A stretch of 64,000 bases of DNA from positions 33,062,042 to 33,126,041 of the forward strand of contig CM060734.1 of NCBI GenBank assembly GCA_030704615.1, written 5' to 3'. Of the stretch, positions 57,701 through 64,000 are shown piece by piece. Position 1 is the first letter of the stretch. Every line of letters begins with the position of its first letter. A model generated the notes under the pieces. The model was given only the letters and a program-made list of their open reading frames with translations, did no database searches and was not told where the DNA came from. Origin of the DNA: Takakia lepidozioides. Its lineage: Eukaryota > Streptophyta > Takakiopsida > Takakiales > Takakiaceae. The translations under genes were made by a program, and so were the position numbers.

Positions 57701-57727
57701 AATAGTAGTTACGAGCCTGTTGTTATG

Positions 57728-59608
57728 TCAAACTCACATAACATGTCTTAGAGCTCCTAGTTCACTTCAAAGAAAGGTCTCTACAGGACAGACTTGGTGC
57801 TATGGATTAACAGAGCCTAAAACTAGTTCCTTCATTGACTTTGAGAATAAACTGTACCAATTATGTCTGGTTGAGTTGAGCCCTTCAATGATCGTCAAAA
57901 CAATACCCGCTGTATTTGCAGTCTCCAGCTCCATAGTCTACACTGATAGTTGAACCATCACCAAATTGTGCTTGCCCTTGTGTCATGGTAGCTAGCTCTG
58001 CTTTTACCTGAGGACACTTCAACCAACCTTCAATCCAAAGGACCTCATTTCTGCACCGATGTCTGAAGTCTGGCAACCTTGGACTATTCTGTGACAACCA
58101 CCAGTGACCGACCAGTTGAGAACACAGACGAGGCTACAACCACCAGACGCTCCCTGCTGCATCAAGGGGCTCTGCAGATGCTTGGCAAATACACCATCAG
58201 CTATGTCCTCTTAACTTCACCATTCTCAGTTACATGAAGCACAGCTGAAATTGGCGACTCATAAAAGACTTAAGACTAGCATCTGTGAGAGACATATATT
58301 TCCAAAAGCGAGAGAGAGCATTTGATTATGTTCAAGGATCTGTATGTATACATGTGAGTGCCGTTGTGACAGAAATGGAGAAATACAGGCCTCTGGCAGT
58401 GCTGATTCCACACACTGAAGTTTGCTTCTGCCTGGAAAAAGTCAAGCAGCAAACTTCACTGAACAGGGGACACACTTGACTATCAATTGGGGAAACTGTA
58501 CTCTGACATACCATTTGCAATTTCAGTAAATCCTAATTGAGACCTTCAAATTTTTGAATTGAGTGGAACGATTCACAACACATTCACTGTAAATGTCAGT
58601 CTCCCGTCCAGTATAACAGGGTGCAAAGGCTTACCGCATTTGCAGAATGCATGATTAACCTTAACTCCCCAGAAGTCCTGCCAAATACCCAGAACCTCAG
58701 AATGGCTAGGGCCAACAAATGTGTCATTTACACTCTTAAAGCCACCTAAAGAGCAGGAGCTTCACCTCATTGTCTCACAGGCTAGATCTGACTATCAAAA
58801 TACACAATACAACGACACTCAAAAGGGTAATACCTGAGGGTGATATTTAATGTAGAGCCCAGACAGTCATATTCAGGATTGCATCATTGTGTCACTGATT
58901 AAAAGTATACTGACACCGTATTTCCAACTGAGTATGAAAACTGATAACAAGATACTTACTTTCCACTGCTGGACTTGAGAGACCATGCAGAGTCATCATA
59001 CCCTGTTGACAGAGCTTTCTCCAGCAAGACCCTGGAAGACAACATGATTGCAAAGGATGTAAACTGTGCCCAAACAGATGAAAACAACTGCCAGAGTCTT
59101 CAAATATATTCCCACATTTGGTCTCTCAAAAAAGGAGGTGGATGGTCTAGAAGCTATGGCAGCTCTCCAAATGTAACCCTTTGCCCGTGCTTCACTTGTG
59201 CATGGTTTCTGGAGATATTTTCTTCACGAAAGAGAAATGTTCTGCAGTGAACTGAGTCTGCCCACGTAGCACAGCCCAGCTCATGTGGTAGAGGCACAAT
59301 GACACTCTCATGCTCACCCTGAGCTCAGCAGCTGCAATTTGTCACAGGATGCTAGCTTCAGATCCTATTGTTCATCTTATCTCTCACTGCGTGCATTCTT
59401 GCAATTTTGCTTTCTCTTCCGAGCTCAATGTAAGCACCGGAGAACGTTGAAAACCAGCGTGCAGAAGGGTGCAGGTCAACCACGTCCTCACTAATTTCTT
59501 TTAAGTTATCTAAAAATATAGTGGGTTTTGTCACTTATGCAGGGAACGTGCGTATTGGTAAGAACAGAGAAGAAAGAGAGAGTAAACGAAACAAGAGAGC
59601 AGGGAGAG
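57728..59608. other. Region between the PPR gene and TMCO1
   Basis: It should hold the PPR 5' exon or promoter and the TMCO1 promoter. It includes the dispersed repeat at 57885-58130. I could not identify an upstream PPR exon with certainty. Confidence 0.35.
57885..58130 (-). repeat. Second copy of the 30110-30745 dispersed repeat
   Basis: On the minus strand, GAGCTAGCTACCATGACAC and neighbouring words align with about 30515-30720. A 70-residue minus-strand frame across it is not matched as protein in the other copy. Confidence 0.45.
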
Positions 59609-60181
59609 ATGGGGGAGGGGTTGCGCTATGGCGACGCGCTGCTCATCGTGGCAATCTCTTGCGTCTCAGCGTTGGTGTGCGAGGGCATCTCTTGGCTGCT
59701 CATCTACAGAACGGCGTCTTATAAGTCGTTGCGATCGACCATCGATCGCACCAGCAAGAAGTTGGAGAGCATGAAGAGCGCAGCTCCAGTAGCAACAGCC
59801 GGGGCCAAGAAGTCCAAGTCCAAGAAGATGGACAGATTTGAGACTTCGCTGAAAGAGTCGAGCAGGGATTTGTCTTTCTCCAAGTTCAAGTCGGGGGCTG
59901 TGGTGGCCGTCGTGCTTATCGTTGTTTTCGGGTTGCTCTCTTCGCTCTTTGAGGGTAAGTCTGTTGCCAAGCTCCCATTCTCGCCTGTGAGCTTGGTTCA
60001 GAAGATGTCGCATCGAGGTTTGCCAGGCGATGATCCCACCGACTGTTCGATGGTGTTCTTCTACTTTCTCTGCTCAGTTAGTATCCGTTCAAATCTTCAG
60101 AAGATTTTAGGGTTCTCACCGCCGCGGGGAGCTGCCGCCAGTGCTGGATTTTTTGGGATCCCTGAGCCCAAGACCAAGTGA
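59609..60181 (+). CDS. TMCO1: TMCO1-type ER calcium-load-activated channel / insertase
   Basis: TMCO1 is an ER membrane protein of the Oxa1/Get1/EMC3 superfamily. It is reported as a calcium leak channel opened by ER overload and as part of the ribosome-bound multipass translocon. The frame from ATG 59609 to TGA 60179-60181 gives 190 residues, close to the 188 of the human protein, with no intron. Membrane segments lie at about residues 8-28, 93-112 and 145-163. Between the first two is a charged coiled coil (STIDRTSKKLESM) and a Lys-rich KKSKSKKMDRFE segment. The family signature GLPGDDPTDCSMVFFYFLC and the short C-terminal PEPKTK are present. An ATG 27 codons upstream (59528, or one just after it) is in frame, but family length favours 59609. 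The gene appears intact. Confidence 0.93.
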   Translation: MGEGLRYGDALLIVAISCVSALVCEGISWLLIYRTASYKSLRSTIDRTSKKLESMKSAAPVATAGAKKSKSKKMDRFETSLKESSRDLSFSKFKSGAVVAVVLIVVFGLLSSLFEGKSVAKLPFSPVSLVQKMSHRGLPGDDPTDCSMVFFYFLCSVSIRSNLQKILGFSPPRGAAASAGFFGIPEPKTK

Positions 60182-61885
60182 GTCCCGAGAAGCGAGAGTT
60201 TTTAGTTAGACCCCGTCGGGAGGTGGCACACTTTCCTTGAAGAACCAGAGGACAAGGGGGGGGGGGGGGGGAGGGGAAAGGAAGGTAGGGAGGGGTGGAT
60301 AGTCCAGGAGGACAGTAGTTGGGCGATCAAGGTGGTTCTGGCCTTTGAAATTGTTTCCATAATCGCCTTGTCCATTACCGTAATTTTACCGCAGAATTCT
60401 GATCCAAAGAGGGCTCGGGCTCTTGGCACTGTCTCAAATTTATGAAAGAGCGGTGCAGTTTTCTTCTTTTCTTTTTGGATGTTTTGAAAGAGGGCTTGGT
60501 GCTCCAACAGAATATCCACTGCACTATAATCCAAACGTGATGCCTTTCCACCAGAGAGAGGGGAGAGATTGCTCTGGCATATGTTATTAGATCAGCGGTG
60601 CTCTAAGGTTCTTAGAGCAAGAGAAATCAGAGAGAGAAATAGTGGTGAGATGATGAGTTCTGATGGGTGGCTGTGGAATCCATAGCAAACTTGCACAGTA
60701 AAGGAGACATATGTCGGAATTATTAACCTAATTCATTGAAATAAGAAGAATATCATTCTTGTCTGAAGTATATTACTTGCTTGTGTGTTTCGATGCTGAT
60801 AGAGAGAGAACTTCTGATCAATGGATTTGGTCTTTTAACATGTTGGGTAAAGACCCTCAAGGGCTTTGGTCCCCTTGGAGACAAATTTCCTGATGATTGG
60901 TGTTATGGGCACAGTGGACCCCAAATCAGATGAGAGATTCGGTTTCAAGATCCAGGCAACAGCCTTAGTGGAGGCCATGTAAAAGATTGTCCATTTTTGG
61001 TAAACGTTGGTCTTACATTCTTATCTTACGAGGATCTTGATGTTTTGCTCGGCATAGTACTACAGCAGATAGTTCAGCAGCTTGGCAAAGCAGTCCTGAG
61101 GCTATGTATTGGTATTGCCTGTACCCGTTTTATTTCTGTATAGTTGGTTGTTAGTTGCACACAGTGCGTTGTTTATCATGTCTTGGGTATGGAGAGAGAG
61201 AGCGGGGCTTGTTAGGTCGAAGTCAATCTCATAAAACAAGATAAGGTTCTGTTTTGTACATCCTGTGTGCACATCACAAGACTGACAGCATAGAAGCAGG
61301 CAGACAAAACAGAGTGGAACCATACTCTATTTGGTGCCCGCAGAACTACATTCACATCTTTAACATGTAAACCTTAATCGCCAATCAAACGCATACACCA
61401 GTAGCCTTTCTCCCTGCTCCACACCAAATGTGTCTCTCAATATAAAGGCACCACTGAAAAAGTGCAACTTCCTCACATTTTACTCCCTTTCTTCGAGTTC
61501 AGAGGTGAGCTTGGGTATATTGCCATGTGATAATCCCATTCTTCTTGACAAGAGCATGCAAGTTTATGTGGACAAAATTGAGGCATGCAGTGCAACTTAA
61601 TCTTCAAGGACTATGCAGTAACTCGTTGCACAAAGCCCAAGCTGAAGAAACACCATAAATGAAGCAAAGTGTTGCTAATACGGTTCATAGGAGGCAACAT
61701 TCTCTGCTGCTCTAGCACTATATCTCTCTCAAGAAGAAGGAAGCCATTGCAGCAGCTTCCTCGTAAATCTCACAGCCCTAGTGTTGATCGGTGGGATAAT
61801 TTGAGGCAACACGATCGAGCAACTCAAATCCAGCGTTGCATTCTCGCTTCGATTCCAAAACTATGAATGCAGAGCGCAATTCGTC
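60182..61885. other. TMCO1 3' region and spacer
   Basis: It includes a run of about 14 G at 60257-60271. No protein or RNA gene is recognised up to the U6 terminator. Confidence 0.45.
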
Positions 61886-61892
61886 AAAAAAA
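61886..61892 (-). terminator. Pol III terminator of the U6 gene
   Basis: Seven T on the minus strand directly end the U6 sequence, the normal Pol III stop. Confidence 0.85.
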
Positions 61893-61938
61893 TTTGGACC
61901 ATTTCTCGATTTGTGCGTGTCATCCTTGCGCAGGGGCC

Positions 61939-61970
<32 letters not shown>

Positions 61971-61990
61971 TCAGATGTCTCCTAAGAGAA
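61889..61990 (-). ncRNA. U6: U6 spliceosomal snRNA gene
   Basis: U6 RNA forms the catalytic core of the spliceosome with U2. The minus strand from about 61970 to 61889 is the canonical plant U6 body, including AACGATACAGAGAAGATTAG, the ACAGAGA box and AGC triad region. It runs through GGATGACACGCACAAATCG to the oligo-U end. The first 14 bases differ from the usual 5' stem-loop at four positions. Two of these (C4 to U and G11 to A) keep a base pair, so the hairpin can still form. A correctly spaced TATA box and upstream element lie in front, so this is probably a working gene and not a retro-copy. The first base is T where G is usual. Confidence 0.92.
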
Positions 61991-62014
61991 AACAATCACG
62001 GTAACGTTTCAACC

Positions 62015-62020
62015 TATATA
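62015..62020 (-). promoter_or_regulatory. TATA box of the U6 gene
   Basis: TATATA on the minus strand, 24 bases before the U6 start, as in plant U6 promoters. Confidence 0.8.
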
Positions 62021-62043
62021 GGTGGCTCAGACTTCTGTGCAAA

Positions 62044-62054
62044 CGATATGGGAT
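62044..62054 (-). promoter_or_regulatory. Upstream sequence element (USE) of the U6 gene
   Basis: ATCCCATATCG on the minus strand differs at one base from the plant consensus RTCCCACATCG. It ends 23 bases before the TATA box, the spacing that directs Pol III instead of Pol II. Confidence 0.85.
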
Positions 62055-63676
62055 ATATACAACAGCAAATAACTCCAACGTGGTCACCAAAAAGCGACTA
62101 GAGGGTCACAGGAGACAGCCGGCCCAAAAATCAATGAGTTCTATTAATTGCTGGAAGGTCCTTTTGGACTGGCATATTATATGCACAACACTACATGTAG
62201 TATGCAATACCTAGTTTGATAATGTAATCGATCACCGGCTGGTAGCTCTCCCGGCCATGTATTTCCCTTTATTATAAAAATTAATAATTAACCAGCGTAC
62301 CCTTACTACTGTTCAATTTTCAAGGGCTTCTTCCCCTTTAAGAAAAAACTAAAAAAGAGAGATGTTGGATGCTATGGTGAGGGGCTTAGTAGGGCAGATG
62401 ACTTGCAGGAGCTCTTGTATCAGCAAATTGGTTTTCAATCGTAGTCATTGCTGCCATTCAAAATTTTCACTCGCTTTTGGGAGAAGCCACCCAATTCTAC
62501 TCCCAATTCAATGAATAAATGGCTCACATGTGAACAACCCTTGCAGCTTTTTTATCTCCATCTTATTACTCTTTAATTTTGCTGGAGACTTGTCATCTCG
62601 CCACCGTTTTTTTATTTTTTTATTCCATACATTCATTCTTTGCATCATCAACTCGTAAATAGGTTGGCCAACAAAGGGTATAAGCTTAGAATGGAAGAGA
62701 TGGTACTGCATGAGCAAGGACAGCAAGCACCTCAATGGGAGGCAAGGAGAAAGAGCAAATGGAAAAAGAGAAATTTTTGTATTACTTGTTATCCTTCTGA
62801 AAATAATCAGTAGAGATAGCATAGAGGGTGGTAAGACAGTAAATCATTCATCAGGTCTAGAGCTCGTAGAAGTAAAATTCTTTTCTGAATGTTTGAACAC
62901 TCATCAAATCTTGCCCAGAAATAGATGCTGATGATCTGTAATGTGAAATGCCTGTGATCCTTAGAATTTATTTAGACAATAATTAGATGAGCTTATACCC
63001 TGATGAGAATAACTGAAGTATCCAGCCTCCCGTGCCATGTGGGGTAAATCTTGACGTAGCACAAATTAGCACCAAAGTCGGGGGCCAGAGCAGCAAATTG
63101 CTCTTCAACCAGGCATCGAGTCATGTCGTGTAGCATAGGGAAGTTACAGCATGATGTTTCAACAATCCACTAACCTTCAGTTTTATCCAGTCCTGCAGTC
63201 TAGCTCACACGAAAATACTGGATCTAACCTTATTGAGAATGAACCCAACCACCATTGTGATGTAAATTAAGGGGTTATGGGCTTCCAACAGACAATTACA
63301 TGTCTGGATGCTGTGACATTTTATGCAGGGATGAATTTCGACTGCCACAGTAAACCACCTGCAATGTTCTGTAGAAGTCTCCAACACCACTGCCAAAGCC
63401 TTCGACCTGCAACATACATCACCAAGACAGATGAAAGGCAGCAACTTGGCATCTCTTATCAATTTGCTCTCCCTGTAGTGGCAAAAAGGTGTGGATGTTG
63501 AGCAATGGTCTCACCATGGTATCTCACTAACCAGTTGTTTGACATGATGTGGGGTTGTTCACTATTATACAAGCATCCTTAAGTGGAAAAGAATATTTGC
63601 AATTACCTCGCTAAAATTTTGGTTCTCTACTAAAGTGCAGCCATCACAGCAATCAGCTTCTGAATTTGATCTGCAG
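62055..63676. other. No gene recognised
   Basis: AT-rich spacer beyond the U6 promoter. Open frames here are short and show no known motif. Confidence 0.4.
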
Positions 63677-64000
63677 CTACGCTTGGCCAGCTTGGTTGGG
63701 CTCTTTGGTGGCTTCTGCAACATCCGTGCTTGCCACTAGAGTCCTCGGATCACAGTGCTGCGCTCTCTGACCCATGGAACTTTCAGACACTCTAGATTGA
63801 GTCTCCTTTGTTAGAAAGACACGTACATTGGTTGTGTGACTGCATGAACCCTTTGAAGCCAACCAACCATCCTTGGATTTCCAAAATTGCCCAATGCTGG
63901 GCCTCTCACAAAGGGTTGAAAATGTCAGCCATCCACGACCCCGACGAGAAAAACTCCTGAGCACAGCTCCAGAGGTTCTCTGGAAACCGATTGTGCAGAG
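63677..64000 (-). CDS. Possible partial exon at the window edge
   Basis: A minus-strand frame is open from the window edge (64000) to a TAG near 63682. The peptide is rich in Arg, Ser and Phe and poor in acidic residues (SFSRRGRGWLTFST). That is the look of a mitochondrial or plastid targeting region, and it becomes more acidic toward its end. A possible GT donor (CAAGC|GTAGCT) lies at its end, so it could be a first coding exon. I do not recognise the protein. Confidence 0.25.
   Translation of the reverse strand, partial: LCTIGFQRTSGAVLRSFSRRGRGWLTFSTLCERPSIGQFWKSKDGWLASKGSCSHTTNVRVFLTKETQSRVSESSMGQRAQHCDPRTLVASTDVAEATKEPNQAGQA

Noticed and set aside
59528-59608. Upstream start for TMCO1
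   Set aside because: It would add 27 residues not seen in the family and start with a non-ATG codon; the ATG at 59609 gives the family length.
62220-62260. GGCTGGTAGCTC as a second SINE head
   Set aside because: No B box follows and no tail is present.

Overview
The window reads as nuclear DNA of a land plant, most likely a non-seed plant with a large repeat-rich genome (a fern is my best guess, from gene style and not from a search). It has spliced genes with GT..AG introns, an organelle-type PPR-DYW gene without introns in its coding part, a plant-style U6 snRNA gene, and many decayed retroelements. Only four loci look like host genes: a spliced RanBP1 (47643-49816, +), a PPR-DYW RNA-editing factor (55160-57700, -), a TMCO1-type ER membrane protein (59609-60181, +) and a U6 snRNA gene with its own promoter (61889-61990, -). 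A fragment at the right edge may be a fifth.

The left half is dominated by two very large, related DNA transposons. Element 1 (about 789-14235) has a 20-bp inverted terminal match. Element 2 covers about 24938-36219, with less certain ends. Each carries gene B, a Mutator-like (MULE) transposase with a Cys/His zinc domain near the N-terminus, DDE-like residues and a C-terminal SWIM finger. Each also carries gene A, a multi-exon gene whose predicted protein joins a ParB-like domain (VWDGNHR motif), a lysine-rich linker and a domain resembling permuted (beta-class) amino-DNA methyltransferases. Poorly conserved small ORFs (C, D) accompany them. All copies are now broken by frameshifts and stops.

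The most striking feature is a family-specific 24-bp palindrome. Element 1 has about 35 copies built on half-site ATGAATTTCGGC, and element 2 has 17 copies built on half-site GTGATGATCGGT. Both have the same length, share a TCGGNNCCGA core and TGA/TCA ends, and differ at the remaining positions. They lie in intergenic arrays, near the ends of element 1, and inside introns of gene A, including two homologous introns in both elements. I infer a self-recognition system in which an element-encoded protein binds or modifies its own DNA. It resembles in layout the VANC anti-silencing system of Arabidopsis VANDAL elements, but with a ParB-methylase-like protein.

Between and after these elements lie: a 5'-truncated LINE with an RNase H-like domain (17545-22476); a PPR pseudogene flanked by a three-copy repeat (22607-24590); a scrambled Ty3/gypsy chromovirus (38900-44150) followed by a probable LTR; an L1-like LINE fragment (45170-47290, -); a tRNA-derived SINE (50721-50955); and a nearly full-length LINE (51250-55000, -) that begins just past the PPR stop codon.
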